A stretch of DNA of 64,000 nt from Arhodomonas aquaeolei DSM 8974 (GCF_000374645.1 NZ_KB894802.1:125924-189923); one strand, 5' to 3'. Shown: positions 1 through 9,243, numbered from the stretch's first letter. Numbers and translations are program-made. The notes: generated from the sequence alone by a model not told the origin.

Positions 1-1163
1 TCACCACCCTGCGCAACCGGGTCAACGAGCTCGGCGTGGCCGAGCCGGTGATCCAGCGCCAGGGTCGCAGCCGCATCGTGGTCCAGCTCCCGGGTGTGCA
101 GGACACCGCCCGCGCCAAGGACATCCTCGGCGCCACGGCGACGCTCGAGTTCCGGCCCGTGGACATGGACAACTTCCCCTACCAGGGCGGTGCGGACGGC
201 CCGGTGCCGCCGGGCTCGGAGGTGTACCCGCGCCAGGACGGCGGCTACGTGATGCTCGAGGACAACGCCATCCTCACCGGCGAGTACATCACCGACGCGC
301 AGTCCGGGCTTGATCAGCGCACCGGCCAGCCGGAGGTGACCATCCGCCTCAACGCCGCCGGCGGCGACCTCATGACCCGGTTCTCGGCCCAGCACGTCAA
401 CGATTACATGGCGGTGCTGTTCATCGAGACCCAGACGGTGACCCAGCGCGTCAACGGCGAGGTGCAGCGTCGCCAGCAGACCGACCGCAAGGTCATCAGC
501 GTCGCCCAGATCCAGGAGCAGCTCGGCAGCCGCTTCCGGATCACCGGGCTGGGGAACCCGCGGGAGGCGCGCAACCTGGCGTTGCTGCTGCGGGCCGGCT
601 CCCTCGCCGCGCCGCTGCAGATCGTCGAGGAGCGGACCATCGGCCCGAGCCTGGGCCAGGAGAACATCGACCAGGGCCTCGCCGCCGTGGTGGTCGGCTT
701 CCTGCTCGTGGTCGCGTTCATGGCGCTTTACTACAAGGTCTTCGGCCTGATCGCCGACGTGGCGCTGCTGCTGAACCTCGTGCTCATCGTCGCCGCGTTG
801 TCGCTCCTGCAGGCCACGCTCACGCTGCCCGGCATCGCCGGCATCGTGCTGACCGTGGGTATGGCCGTGGACGCCAACGTGCTGATATTCGAGCGTGTAC
901 GCGAGGAGATACGGGCCGGGGCCTCGGCGCGGACCGCCATCGACTCCGGCTACGGCAAGGCGTTCTCGACCATCGCCGACGCGAACATCACGACGCTGAT
1001 CGCAGCGATCGTGCTCTTCGCCTTCGGTACCGGCCCGGTCAAGGGCTTCGCGGTCACCCTGTCCATCGGCATCGTGACATCGATGTTCACCGCGATCATG
1101 GGCACCCGCGGGCTGGTGAATCTCATCTACGGCGCCCGCCGCAAGGCGCGGCTCTCGATCTAG
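1..1163 (+). CDS. secD: SecD, protein translocase subunit (5' truncated by window edge)
   Basis: C-terminal part of SecD, which with SecF forms an inner-membrane complex that uses the ion gradient to pull preproteins out of SecYEG. The frame is open from base 3 ([10 protein letters not shown], typical of the first periplasmic domain), so the true start lies upstream; the GTG at 36 is internal. Visible are most of the periplasmic region and then about five membrane segments from 675 on, with the family motif [17 protein letters not shown] at 858-908. secF follows after 13 bases, so the two are one operon. Identification is secure; only the start is missing. Confidence 0.97.
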   Translation, partial: TTLRNRVNELGVAEPVIQRQGRSRIVVQLPGVQDTARAKDILGATATLEFRPVDMDNFPYQGGADGPVPPGSEVYPRQDGGYVMLEDNAILTGEYITDAQSGLDQRTGQPEVTIRLNAAGGDLMTRFSAQHVNDYMAVLFIETQTVTQRVNGEVQRRQQTDRKVISVAQIQEQLGSRFRITGLGNPREARNLALLLRAGSLAAPLQIVEERTIGPSLGQENIDQGLAAVVVGFLLVVAFMALYYKVFGLIADVALLLNLVLIVAALSLLQATLTLPGIAGIVLTVGMAVDANVLIFERVREEIRAGASARTAIDSGYGKAFSTIADANITTLIAAIVLFAFGTGPVKGFAVTLSIGIVTSMFTAIMGTRGLVNLIYGARRKARLSI

Positions 1164-1176
1164 GGCGAGGTCCAGC

Positions 1177-2109
1177 ATGAACCTGTTCAAACGTGACACG
1201 CAGATCGACTTCCTGGGCAAGCGGCGCATCGCGTTCGTCGTCTCGCTCGTCCTGCTCCTGATCGCCGTGGGCTCGCTCGCCGTGCGCGGGCTGAACTTCG
1301 GGCTCGACTTCACCGGCGGCACGCTGGTGGAGATCGGTTACCAGAAGCCGGTGTCCCTGGACGAGGTGCGAAGCGAGATCGGGGACGCCGGGTTCACCAG
1401 CGCCGTGGTCCAGCATTTCGGCACCGCCAAGGACGTGCTCATCCGGGTGCCCCCGGAGGGGGCCACGGGGCAGCGTGTCGGTGACCGCATCCTCGCCGCC
1501 GCCCGCGGCGGCGACCGCCAGCCGGAGCTGCGGCGGGTGGAGTTCGTCGGGCCACAGGTGGGCGATCAGCTCAAGGAGCAGGGCGGACTGGCGATGCTCT
1601 ACGCGCTCGCCGGCATTCTCGCCTACGTTGCTTTCCGCTTCGAATACCGCTTCGCCCTGGGGGCGGTGGCGGCGCTGGTGCACGACGTGACCATCACCCT
1701 GGGCTTCTTCTCGGTGACGGGCGTGGAGTTCGACCTCACGGTGCTCGCCGCGTTGCTCGCGGTGATCGGTTACTCGCTCAACGACACCATAGTGGTGTTC
1801 GATCGTATCCGGGAGAACTTCGTACGCGTACGCAAGGGCACCCCGGTGGACGTGGCGAATATGTCGCTGAACCAGACCCTCTCGCGCACGTTGATGACCT
1901 CCGCGACGACGCTGCTGGTCGTCATCGCGCTGGCGGTGCTGGGCGGTGAGCTCATCCGGCCGTTCTCGGAGGCGCTGCTCGTGGGTATCGGCGTCGGGAC
2001 CTACTCCTCGATCTTCGTGGCGAGCGCCCTGGCGCTGCGCCTCGGGGTGAGCAAGGAGGACCTGATCCCGCCGGAGAAGGAGGGCGCGGACCAGGAGAAC
2101 CATCCCTGA
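1177..2109 (+). CDS. secF: SecF, protein translocase subunit
   Basis: 310-residue partner of SecD in Sec-dependent export at the inner membrane. An N-terminal membrane helix (residues 18-36) is followed by the family motif GLDFTGGT (42-49), a periplasmic domain, and five C-terminal helices containing NDTIVVFDRIREN (202-214), the counterpart of the SecD helix-4 motif. The length fits the family. The start ATG is preceded by a purine-rich stretch (GGCGAGG). The C-terminus is short and acidic. It is the last gene of the secD-secF unit and faces suhB on the other strand. Confidence 0.97.
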   Translation: MNLFKRDTQIDFLGKRRIAFVVSLVLLLIAVGSLAVRGLNFGLDFTGGTLVEIGYQKPVSLDEVRSEIGDAGFTSAVVQHFGTAKDVLIRVPPEGATGQRVGDRILAAARGGDRQPELRRVEFVGPQVGDQLKEQGGLAMLYALAGILAYVAFRFEYRFALGAVAALVHDVTITLGFFSVTGVEFDLTVLAALLAVIGYSLNDTIVVFDRIRENFVRVRKGTPVDVANMSLNQTLSRTLMTSATTLLVVIALAVLGGELIRPFSEALLVGIGVGTYSSIFVASALALRLGVSKEDLIPPEKEGADQENHP

Positions 2110-2118
2110 TCCGCGGTT

Positions 2119-2149
2119 CGCGGGGCGGCCCGGCCCGGGCGGCCCCGCG
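2119..2149. terminator. GC-rich hairpin between convergent secF and suhB
   Basis: Inverted repeat CGCGGGGC / GCCCCGCG (2119-2126 with 2142-2149) enclosing a second GC palindrome, in the 48-base gap between the two stop codons. There is no U-run on either side, so it is at best a weak bidirectional terminator. Confidence 0.35.
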
Positions 2150-2157
2150 GCGGTGTG

Positions 2158-2955
2158 CTAGCGGCGCAGCGCCTCGGTGAGATGGGGGCGGATGGTGCCG
2201 AGCAGGCTGCCGTGCAGCTTCAGGCTGCCCGCGACCACGTTGCCGCTGTCGAGATACCCGGTCTCGCCGGTGAAGTCCGTCACCAGGCCGCCGGCCTCCT
2301 GCACCATCAGCGCCCCGGCGGCGATGTCCCAGCGGCTGAGCCCCAGCTCCCAATAGCCGTCCAGCCGGCCGCAGGCCACGTAGGCGAGGTCCAGTGCGGC
2401 CGATCCGGCCCGCCGGATGTCACCGGCATGCTCCATCGCATCCGCGAACATCCCCAGGTAGGCGGGTTTGTGCTCGGGGTGACGGAAGGGAAAGCCGGTG
2501 CCGAGCAGTGCGCCGTCGATGCTGCCCCGCTCGCGCATGCGGATGCGCCGGCCCTCGAGGGTCGCGCCGCCGCCGCGGTTGGCGGTGAACAGCTCCTGGC
2601 GCACCGGGTCGTAGATCACCCCCGCCTCCAGCTGTCCGCGGTGGAGCACGGCGATGGAGACCGCGAAATGCGGGAAGCCGTGCAGGAAGTTGGTGGTGCC
2701 ATCGAGGGGGTCGATGAGCCAGACATAGTCGGCATTCGCCTCGCCGCCACCTTCCTCGCCGATGATGGCGTGGTCCGGGTAGGCGCGGCGCAGCGTGGAC
2801 ACGATCTCGCGCTCGGCCATGATGTCCACGTCGCTGACGAAGTCGTTCGCCCCCTTGCTCTCCACGCGCACGCGGTCGAGCCGGTCGAGGTTGCGGACAA
2901 TGACGTTACCGGCGCTGCGCGCGGCGCGCACAGCGATATTCACCATCGGATGCAT
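2158..2955 (-). CDS. suhB: SuhB, inositol-1-monophosphatase family / Nus-type factor
   Basis: 265-residue member of the Mg-dependent inositol monophosphatase family. In gammaproteobacteria SuhB hydrolyses inositol monophosphate in vitro and also acts with NusA/B/E in rRNA transcription antitermination. The metal-site motifs are present: IIGEEGG (64-70), IDPLDGTTN (81-89) and RWDIAAG (208-214). It is divergent from trmJ, 86 bases away, an arrangement common in gammaproteobacteria and usually followed by cysE and isc genes, as here. Which role dominates cannot be read from sequence. Confidence 0.93.
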   Translation of the reverse strand: MHPMVNIAVRAARSAGNVIVRNLDRLDRVRVESKGANDFVSDVDIMAEREIVSTLRRAYPDHAIIGEEGGGEANADYVWLIDPLDGTTNFLHGFPHFAVSIAVLHRGQLEAGVIYDPVRQELFTANRGGGATLEGRRIRMRERGSIDGALLGTGFPFRHPEHKPAYLGMFADAMEHAGDIRRAGSAALDLAYVACGRLDGYWELGLSRWDIAAGALMVQEAGGLVTDFTGETGYLDSGNVVAGSLKLHGSLLGTIRPHLTEALRR

Positions 2956-2981
2956 TGGGGATCGCCTATTCCGGCCAGCAA

Positions 2982-3011
2982 TGGACAGCCGTAAAGCGTA
3001 ACAGCAATAAT
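2982..3011 (+). promoter_or_regulatory. Candidate sigma-70 promoter for trmJ
   Basis: TGGACA, an 18-base spacer, then AATAAT, ending 30 bases before the trmJ start in the suhB/trmJ divergent gap. It is found by eye against the -35/-10 consensus and stands out in GC-rich DNA. Confidence 0.45.
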
Positions 3012-3041
3012 GCGCGCCTGTCCTGTCCGGAGCCAGCGGGG

Positions 3042-3770
3042 ATGCTCGATCACGTTCAGGTGCTGCTTGTCGGCACCACCCATCCCGGTAACGTCGGCGC
3101 CGCGGCGCGGGCGCTCAAGACCATGGGCCTCTCGCGCCTGGCGCTGGTCGCGGCCTGCGCGGTCGACGACCACGCCCGCGCCAACGCCGGCGCCGCCACG
3201 GACGTGCTGGACGCCGCGACCGTTACGGCGGATGTGGATACCGCGCTCGCCGGTGCCGGCCGGGTCTTCGGCGTCAGCGCGCGACCGCGCCGTCACGGCG
3301 TGCCCGCGCTCAGCCCCCGGGACGCGGCGGCGGAGATCGCCGGTGCGCCGGATACACCGGTGGCGGTGATGTTCGGGCGCGAGCACTCCGGGCTGACCAA
3401 CGAGGAGATCGGGCGGTGCCATCGCCTGGTCCATATCCCCGCCAATCCCGACTATGCCTCGCTCAATCTGGCCGCGGCGGTGCAGGTCGTGTGCTACGAG
3501 CTGCGCCTTGCCGCGGCAGGGGCGGCGCTGCCGACGGCGGGGGTGGACGACGCGCCGGCCTCGGCGAATCACCTCGCCGGGCTCTACGACCACCTGGCGC
3601 GGGTCATGGCGGCCAGCGGTTACGCGGCGGCGGCGGACCAGAAACACCTCATGCAGCGCCTGCGCCGGCTGTTCAACCGGGCGGTGCCGGAGCACACGGA
3701 GGTGAACATCCTTCGCGGGATCCTCGCCGCGGTGGAGCGCAGGCTCCCGCCGCCGGATGGCCGGGAATGA
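3042..3770 (+). CDS. trmJ: TrmJ, tRNA (Cm32/Um32) 2'-O-methyltransferase
   Basis: 242-residue SPOUT-class methyltransferase that uses S-adenosylmethionine to 2'-O-methylate position 32 in the anticodon loop of several tRNAs. The N-terminal NVGAAARALKTMG (17-29), the knot-region motif FGREHSGLTNEE (111-122) and YASLNLAAAVQ (138-148) are typical of TrmJ/TrmH-like enzymes. The frame is open upstream to 2955, but ATG 3042 is preferred: it begins the conserved MLDHVQVLLVGTTHPGN and follows AGCGGGG. The C-terminal helical extension is specific to TrmJ. Confidence 0.93.
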   Translation: MLDHVQVLLVGTTHPGNVGAAARALKTMGLSRLALVAACAVDDHARANAGAATDVLDAATVTADVDTALAGAGRVFGVSARPRRHGVPALSPRDAAAEIAGAPDTPVAVMFGREHSGLTNEEIGRCHRLVHIPANPDYASLNLAAAVQVVCYELRLAAAGAALPTAGVDDAPASANHLAGLYDHLARVMAASGYAAAADQKHLMQRLRRLFNRAVPEHTEVNILRGILAAVERRLPPPDGRE

Positions 3771-3830
3771 ATCCGTACCGTTATACTGCATGCATGATTG
3801 CCATGCTGCCCGGTCCCGGCCGTTTCTCGT

Positions 3831-3874
3831 GTAGCCGGCCCGGATAGCGCCCCGGCGGTGCTATCCGGGCCGGC
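3831..3874. repeat. 15-bp perfect inverted repeat with GTAG head between trmJ and cysE
   Basis: GTAG at 3831 leads into GCCGGCCCGGATAGC (3834-3848), an 11-base loop, and its exact reverse complement (3860-3874). It may be a terminator for trmJ (no U-run), a leader structure for cysE, or a REP-type element like the GTAG-headed palindromes elsewhere in the window. The choice between these is open. Confidence 0.5.
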
Positions 3875-3956
3875 GCGGGGCCCGCACGTGCCGGTGCTCC
3901 GCGTCCCGTGGGCCGCTCAACCATCCACCGGCATCGATACGGGGCCTCCCTTCATC

Positions 3957-4790
3957 ATGTTCGACCGCATCAAGCAAGATATCGCCTGCGTCTTCGACCG
4001 TGACCCGGCGGCGCGCAACGTCTTCGAGGTGCTCACCTGCTATCCCGGCGTGCACGCGCTGATCTTCCACCGCTGCAACCACTGGCTGTGGCAGCGCGGC
4101 GTGCGCTGGCTGGCACGGTTCCTCTCGCTGTTCGCCCGCTGGGTCACCGGCATCGAGATTCACCCCGGTGCCCGTATCGGCGAGCGGTTCTTCATCGATC
4201 ACGGCCTGGGTATCGTCATCGGCGAAACCGCGGAGATCGGCGACGACTGCACGCTCTACCAGGGCGTGACCCTCGGCGGGACCTCCTGGGAGAAGGGCAA
4301 ACGCCACCCGACGCTGGGCGATAACGTCATCGTCGGTGCCGGGGCGAAGATCCTCGGGCCGATCACCCTGGGCGACGGCTCCCGCGTGGGTTCCAACGCC
4401 GTGGTGGTCAAGGACGTGCCGGAGGGCGCGACGATGATCGGCGTCCCCGCGCGGGTGGCCCGGCGGCCGGAGCCCGTTACCGAGGAGGACCGCCGGCGCG
4501 AGGCGACCGCGCGGCGCATCGGTTTCGATGCCTATGGCGCCACCCGCGACATGCCCGACCCGGTGGCCAACGCCATCAACGCCATCCTGGACCATGTCCA
4601 CACCACGGACGAGCGCCTCGAGGAGATGTGCCGCGCCATGCGCAAGCTCGGCGCCGAGGTCAGCGACGAGCGTCTGCCCGAGCTTGGTGACTGCGGCATG
4701 CAGACCGGGGCCGGCGAGGAGACCGAGGAGGCCTCCGGCGAGGCGTCCGGTGCGGACGACTCGGAGAGCCCCCGCACCGGCACGCACTGA
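3957..4790 (+). CDS. cysE: CysE, serine O-acetyltransferase
   Basis: Makes O-acetylserine from serine and acetyl-CoA, the first step of cysteine synthesis. The 277-residue protein has the short helical N-terminus, then the left-handed beta-helix built of hexapeptide repeats (about 70-165), with IHPGARIG (68-75), [12 protein letters not shown] (80-91) and [12 protein letters not shown] (107-118). ATG 3957 starts the conserved [13 protein letters not shown]; the frame also runs upstream to 3798 without conservation. The last 30 or so residues are a very acidic, low-complexity tail. Its stop overlaps the iscS start (TGATG), so serine activation and sulfur extraction are co-expressed. Confidence 0.94.
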   Translation: MFDRIKQDIACVFDRDPAARNVFEVLTCYPGVHALIFHRCNHWLWQRGVRWLARFLSLFARWVTGIEIHPGARIGERFFIDHGLGIVIGETAEIGDDCTLYQGVTLGGTSWEKGKRHPTLGDNVIVGAGAKILGPITLGDGSRVGSNAVVVKDVPEGATMIGVPARVARRPEPVTEEDRRREATARRIGFDAYGATRDMPDPVANAINAILDHVHTTDERLEEMCRAMRKLGAEVSDERLPELGDCGMQTGAGEETEEASGEASGADDSESPRTGTH

Positions 4791-6019
4791 TGACGGATCC
4801 CGGCCCGGTCTATCTCGACTACGCGGCGACCACCCCGCTGGACCCGGCGGTTCTGGCCGCGATGCGACCGTGGCTGGAGGGGCTGGCCGGGAACCCGGCG
4901 AGTGCCCACGCGGTGGGCCGGCATGCCGCCGCCGCGGTGGCGCAGGCCCGTGCCCGGGTCGCCGGGGCCCTGGGGGCGTCGGCCGACGAGATCGTGTGGA
5001 CCTCCGGGGCGACCGAGGCCGACAACCTCGCGATCAAGGGGGCGGCGCGTCACCAGCACGCGCGCGGACGCGGTGATCATCTCGTCACCCTGGCCACCGA
5101 GCACCGCGCGGTGCTGGCGAGCTGTGAGGCCCTGGAGCGCGAGGGGTTCACGGTGACGCGGGTGCCGCCGGAGTCGGACGGCGGCGTGAGCGCCGGGGCG
5201 CTCGCCGCCGCGCTGACCGCGCGCACGGTCCTGGTGTCGGTGTCCGCGGTGAACAACGAGACCGGCGTGATCCCCGACCTGGCGGCCATCGCCGAACGGG
5301 TGAAGGGGCACGGCGCGCTGCTGCATGTCGATGCGGCCCAGGCCCTCGGCCGGGTGTCGCTGGACGTCTCCGGGCTGCCTGCCGACCTGGTCTCGCTTTC
5401 GGCCCACAAGTGCTATGGCCCCCAGGGCGTGGGGGCGCTGTATGTCCGTCGTCGCCCGCGGGTCCGGCTCATGCCGCTGCTCCATGGCGGCGGCCAGGAG
5501 GGGGGGCTGCGGCCGGGCACGGTGCCCGTGGCGCAGGTGGTCGGTATGGGGGCGGCAGTGGCGCGGTGCGTGCGCAACGCGGCCCGGGACGGCCGTCACC
5601 TGGAGGCGCTGCGGGGTCGCCTGCTTGCCGGCCTGGCCGAGATCGGCGGTGTGATCCTCAACGGGCGTCGGGATGGTTCGCCGCATATCGTCAATGTCTC
5701 GTTTCCCGGGGTGCATGGCGCCGCGCTTGCCGGCCTGCTGGACGGCCTGGCGGTCTCCGCGGGCTCGGCCTGTGCGGCGGCCGTGCCGGCGCCGTCCCAC
5801 GTGCTGCGCGCCATGGGCCGGCCGGATGCCCTGGCCCACGCCTCGCTGCGCCTCAGCCTGGGCGGGCCGACCACTGCCGGGGAGGTCGATCGGGCGGTGG
5901 CGGTGATCGGTGCTGCGGTGGGGCATCTGCGCGGCTTCTCACCGGTGTGGCAACGCCTCGCCGCCGGCGAGACGATCCAGTCGGTCTACGGGACCCGCAC
6001 TCCGTTGGTGTCGATATGA
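4790..6019 (+). CDS. iscS: IscS-type cysteine desulfurase
   Basis: 409-residue PLP enzyme of the class I NifS/IscS family, which removes sulfur from cysteine as an enzyme-bound persulfide for Fe-S cluster and thio-tRNA synthesis. Key residues are in place: H104 (ATEHRAVL), D181 (HVDAAQ), the PLP lysine K207 (SAHKCYGPQG) and the catalytic cysteine C328 (SAGSACAAAV), the same position as in E. coli IscS. The start overlaps the cysE stop by one base, and the stop overlaps the start of the IscU-like gene. No iscR lies upstream, so the usual IscR feedback is not visible here. Confidence 0.92.
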   Translation: MTDPGPVYLDYAATTPLDPAVLAAMRPWLEGLAGNPASAHAVGRHAAAAVAQARARVAGALGASADEIVWTSGATEADNLAIKGAARHQHARGRGDHLVTLATEHRAVLASCEALEREGFTVTRVPPESDGGVSAGALAAALTARTVLVSVSAVNNETGVIPDLAAIAERVKGHGALLHVDAAQALGRVSLDVSGLPADLVSLSAHKCYGPQGVGALYVRRRPRVRLMPLLHGGGQEGGLRPGTVPVAQVVGMGAAVARCVRNAARDGRHLEALRGRLLAGLAEIGGVILNGRRDGSPHIVNVSFPGVHGAALAGLLDGLAVSAGSACAAAVPAPSHVLRAMGRPDALAHASLRLSLGGPTTAGEVDRAVAVIGAAVGHLRGFSPVWQRLAAGETIQSVYGTRTPLVSI

Positions 6020-6462
6020 CGGGCTGCGGGGCGATACCGCTGGATCCCGCAGTGGCGTTGACATACGGCGGGGCCGTGGCCGCACGTTTCGCCGCCCCCG
6101 CTCATGCCGGCCGTCCCGATGGGACCGGCTGGCTCTCGGGGGAGGCCGGCCGGGTGCCGGCCGGCGTGACGGTGAGGATCTGGCTGCGCGGCGACACGGC
6201 CGGCGGTGTCACCGCCGCGCGTTTCGAGGCGTTCGGCGATCCGGCGGTGATCGCCGCCGCGGACTGGCTATGCGACGAGATCGCCGGCCGGCCGCTGACG
6301 GAACTCGGGGGGCTGACAGCCCGTCGAATCAGTGAGGCACTGGCCATTCCCGCGGCCCATATGGATGGTACGCTGGTGGTTGAAGACGCGCTCGCCGCCG
6401 CGGCCGAGCGGCTCGCGGCCATCGGCGGGCGGTCCGGCGACGACGGAGGTTGTGGCAAATGA
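6016..6462 (+). CDS. IscU/NifU-N-like protein lacking all three cluster-ligand cysteines
   Basis: 148 residues in the slot normally taken by IscU, between iscS and iscA. Large parts align with IscU: ARFEAFGDPAVIAAADW matches the IscU segment ARFKTYGCGSAIASSSLATEW, and HMDGTLVVEDAL matches the region around the third ligand. In each place where IscU has a cluster-binding cysteine (equivalents of C37, C63, C106) this protein has another residue (Ala/Pro, Asp, Gly). Its only cysteines are C4, C86 and C146, none at those positions. It therefore probably cannot hold a 2Fe-2S cluster in the usual way; a regulatory or structural partner of IscS is possible. The start ATG overlaps the iscS stop, and the gene overlaps iscA. 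Confidence 0.75.
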   Translation: MTGCGAIPLDPAVALTYGGAVAARFAAPAHAGRPDGTGWLSGEAGRVPAGVTVRIWLRGDTAGGVTAARFEAFGDPAVIAAADWLCDEIAGRPLTELGGLTARRISEALAIPAAHMDGTLVVEDALAAAAERLAAIGGRSGDDGGCGK

Positions 6463-6785
6463 GTATTCAGGTAACCGATCGCGCGGCGGCGCACATCCGC
6501 CGCTCCGTAGCGGGACGCGATGACGCCGTGGGCCTGCGGCTCGGGGTTCGCACGTCCGGCTGCTCCGGGTTCATGTACACCGTTGACTACGCCGATGCCG
6601 TCGGCGAGGACGATACCGTATTCGACGTCGGTGACGTCCGGGTCGTGGTGGACCGCAAGAGCCTGCCGTTCATCGAGGGCATGGAGGTCGACTTCGTGCG
6701 CGAGGGCCTCAACGAGCGGTTCGCGTTCCGCAATCCCAACGCTACCGCCGAGTGCGGTTGCGGCGAGAGCTTCTCCGTGGCGTGA
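6459..6785 (+). CDS. iscA: IscA, A-type iron-sulfur carrier
   Basis: 108-residue A-type carrier that passes Fe-S clusters or iron to target proteins. The three conserved cysteines are C35 (RTSGCSGFMY), C99 and C101 (CGCGESF), and the sequence is closer to IscA than to ErpA or SufA. The start ATG overlaps the preceding stop; GGAGG lies about nine bases upstream, which favours this ATG over an upstream in-frame ATG at 6450. hscB, hscA, fdx and iscX, which usually follow, are absent, and ndk comes next. Confidence 0.9.
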   Translation: MSIQVTDRAAAHIRRSVAGRDDAVGLRLGVRTSGCSGFMYTVDYADAVGEDDTVFDVGDVRVVVDRKSLPFIEGMEVDFVREGLNERFAFRNPNATAECGCGESFSVA

Positions 6786-6805
6786 GCCGGTCGCCGGGGG
6801 CTCAA

Positions 6806-6834
6806 TTGCCCGGTCCGGCGCCCCGGGTTAGACT
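6806..6834 (+). promoter_or_regulatory. Candidate sigma-70 promoter upstream of ndk
   Basis: TTGCCC, 17 bases, TAGACT, about 90 bases before ndk in the iscA-ndk gap. It could start the long ndk-rlmN-pilF-rodZ transcript. Confidence 0.45.
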
Positions 6835-6924
6835 GTTCGCCTTTAGCCGGCGCCCTCGTCCGGGGGTGCCGGCGAGCCTCGTTAACATCCTGGAATCCAC
6901 TGCGACCGAACACGGAGTAGCCGC

Positions 6925-7353
6925 ATGGCCGTTGAACGCACCCTCTCCATCGTCAAGCCCGACGCCGTGGCGAAAAACGCGATCGGCGAGATCTACAGCC
7001 GCTTCGAGAAGGCGGGTCTGCAGATCGTCGGCGCGAAGATGCTGCACCTCAGCCGCGAGCAGGCCGAGGGCTTCTACGCGGTGCACCGCGAGCGGCCGTT
7101 CTTCGACGCGCTGGTCTCGTTCATGACCTCGGGGCCGGTGATGGTGCAGGTGCTCGAGGGCGACGACGCGATCCGCAAGAACCGCGAGATCATGGGTGCG
7201 ACCAACCCGGCCGAGGCGGCCGCGGGTACCATCCGTCACGATCTCGCCGAGACCATCGACGCGAACGCCGTCCACGGTTCCGACGCGGCCGAGACGGCCA
7301 AGACCGAGATCGAGTTCTTTTTTGGCGACGATGAGCTCTGCGCCCGTAGTTGA
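6925..7353 (+). CDS. ndk: Nucleoside diphosphate kinase
   Basis: 142-residue cytoplasmic enzyme that passes phosphate from ATP to NDPs through a phosphohistidine. The active-site histidine is H117 in NAVHGSD, and [11 protein letters not shown] opens the protein as usual. Length and motifs are those of the bacterial family. A GGAG sits before the ATG. The 3' end overlaps the start of rlmN by 23 bases in another frame, so the two are probably translationally coupled. Confidence 0.97.
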   Translation: MAVERTLSIVKPDAVAKNAIGEIYSRFEKAGLQIVGAKMLHLSREQAEGFYAVHRERPFFDALVSFMTSGPVMVQVLEGDDAIRKNREIMGATNPAEAAAGTIRHDLAETIDANAVHGSDAAETAKTEIEFFFGDDELCARS

Positions 7354-8467
7354 TGCCAACCCCGGTGATGCGCCGGGTCGGGTGAACCTGCTCGACCTGG
7401 ACCGCCAGGGCCTGCAGCGGTTCTTCGCCGATCTCGGCGAGAAACCGTTTCGCGCCGTGCAGCTGCTCAAGTGGCTGCACCAGCGCCGTGTGCTCGACTT
7501 CGAGTCGATGACCGATCTCAGCAAGTCGCTGCGCGCGCAGCTGCACCGGCACGCCGAGGTCCGTCTGCCGAGCCCGGTATTCGATCAGGAGTCCCGGGAC
7601 GGCACGCGCAAGTGGGTCCTGTCGCTGGAGGGCGGCAACGCCATCGAGACGGTGTTCATCCCCGAGAACGACCGCGGCACGCTGTGCGTGTCCTCCCAGG
7701 TCGGCTGCGCGCTCGACTGCACCTTCTGCTCCACCGCCCAGCAGGGGTTCAACCGCAACCTCTCCACGGCGGAGATCATCGGCCAGGTGTGGTTCGCCCA
7801 GTCCGCGCTCGACGCCGAGGGGCGCGGCCGCCGGGTGACCAATGTGGTGCTCATGGGCATGGGCGAGCCGCTGGCGAACTACCGGAACGTGGTGCCGGCG
7901 ACCCGGCTGATGGTCGATCAGCACGCCTACGGGCTTTCCCGGCGGCGCGTGACGCTGTCCACCTCCGGGCTTGTGCCGAACCTGCGCCGGCTCGCGGGCG
8001 AGAGCGACATCAGCCTGGCGGTGTCCCTGCATGCGCCCAACGACGCCCTGCGTGACGAGATCGTGCCGGTGAACCGGCGTTATCCCCTGGCAGAGCTGCT
8101 CGACGCCTGCCGGCAGTACGTGGCGAATACGCCCCACCGCCGCATCACCTGGGAGTACGTGATGCTCGACGGCGTGAACGACAGCGACGGCCACGCCCGG
8201 GAGCTGGCGCGGTTGCTCGAGGGCATCCCCTCGAAGATCAACCTCATCCCCTTCAATCCGTTCCCCGGCGCGGCGTACGAATGCTCGCCGGCGGAGCGGA
8301 TCCAACGCTTCGCCTCGCTGCTGCAGCGCGCCGGCTACATCACCACGGTGCGCCGGACCCGGGGGGAGGATATCGACGGGGCCTGCGGCCAGCTCGTGGG
8401 CGAGGTCTCGGACCGCCTCCGCCGGCATCCCCGCTGGGGCCGTTCCGCCCCGGAGGGTGCGGCATGA
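7331..8467 (+). CDS. rlmN: RlmN, dual-specificity 23S rRNA/tRNA adenine-C2 methyltransferase
   Basis: 378-residue radical-SAM enzyme that methylates C2 of A2503 in 23S rRNA and A37 in some tRNAs. The cluster motif is C126-x3-C130-x2-C133 (GCALDCTFC). The two mechanistic cysteines are also present, C119 (TLCVSSQ) and C352 (GACGQL), matching C118 and C355 of E. coli. The frame opens upstream at 7196 inside ndk, but ATG 7331 gives the normal length. No clear ribosome binding site precedes it, consistent with coupling to ndk. The stop overlaps the pilF start. Confidence 0.94.
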   Translation: MSSAPVVDANPGDAPGRVNLLDLDRQGLQRFFADLGEKPFRAVQLLKWLHQRRVLDFESMTDLSKSLRAQLHRHAEVRLPSPVFDQESRDGTRKWVLSLEGGNAIETVFIPENDRGTLCVSSQVGCALDCTFCSTAQQGFNRNLSTAEIIGQVWFAQSALDAEGRGRRVTNVVLMGMGEPLANYRNVVPATRLMVDQHAYGLSRRRVTLSTSGLVPNLRRLAGESDISLAVSLHAPNDALRDEIVPVNRRYPLAELLDACRQYVANTPHRRITWEYVMLDGVNDSDGHARELARLLEGIPSKINLIPFNPFPGAAYECSPAERIQRFASLLQRAGYITTVRRTRGEDIDGACGQLVGEVSDRLRRHPRWGRSAPEGAA

Positions 8468-9243
8468 GGGGTGTCTGGCTGGCGGTGGTGCTGGCACTCG
8501 GGCTGAGCGCCTGTGCGAACGTGCCCCAGCAGGAGCCCGCGCCGGATTCGCAGCCCAAGACCGACAGCCAGCAGGCGGCCAGCGCCAATACCCAGCTCGG
8601 CGTGCGCTACCTGCAGCAGGGCGAGCCCCGGCAGGCGTTGCGCAAGCTGCGCAAGGCGCTGCGCCAGGATCCGGACAACGCGGACGCGCACACGGTGACC
8701 GGGATCGTCTACGAGCGCCTGGACCGGCCCGAGCAGGCCGAGAAGCACTACCGGCGCGCCGTGGAGCTCGACGGTAACAACGGCACGGCGCTCAATAACT
8801 ACGGACGCTTCCTGTGTGACCGCGGCGATGTCGACCGCGGCCTGACGATGTTCGACCGCGCGGCGGACAATCCGCTCTATGACCGCGTCGCGGTGGCCCT
8901 GACCAACGCCGGCAACTGCGCGCTCAACGCTGGCCGAAAGGACGTCGGGGAGGACTACCTCCTGCGCGCCCTGGAAGCGAACAAGACCTTCCCGCCGGCC
9001 CTGCTGCGCATGGCACGCCTGCGCTACGAGCAGGGCCATTACCTCAACGCGCGCGCCTTCTACCAGCGCTACCTCGATGCCGCGCCGCAGACCGCCCAGT
9101 CCGCGTGGCTCGGCCTGCGCATCGAGCACGAGCTCGGCAACCAGGATGCGGTGGCGAGCTACCGGCTGCTGCTGAACAATCGTTTCCCCGAATCGCCGGA
9201 GACGCGCCAGATGCTGGAGTGGGAGAGCGATGGCAAGCTTTGA
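8464..9243 (+). CDS. pilF: PilF/PilW, type IV pilus biogenesis lipoprotein (pilotin)
   Basis: 259-residue outer-membrane lipoprotein made of TPR repeats; in type IV pilus systems it carries the secretin PilQ to the outer membrane and helps it multimerise. The signal peptide ends in the lipobox LSAC (C17), followed by a Gln/Ser-rich linker and TPR-like helices (about 40-240, including [20 protein letters not shown]). The position between rlmN and rodZ is the standard gammaproteobacterial one. The ATG overlaps the rlmN stop. It supports the view that the pil genes further on encode a working pilus. Confidence 0.9.
   Translation: MRGVWLAVVLALGLSACANVPQQEPAPDSQPKTDSQQAASANTQLGVRYLQQGEPRQALRKLRKALRQDPDNADAHTVTGIVYERLDRPEQAEKHYRRAVELDGNNGTALNNYGRFLCDRGDVDRGLTMFDRAADNPLYDRVAVALTNAGNCALNAGRKDVGEDYLLRALEANKTFPPALLRMARLRYEQGHYLNARAFYQRYLDAAPQTAQSAWLGLRIEHELGNQDAVASYRLLLNNRFPESPETRQMLEWESDGKL

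Noticed and set aside
3782-3787. TATACT as a promoter for cysE
   Set aside because: A good -10 but no -35 match at 16-18 bases upstream.
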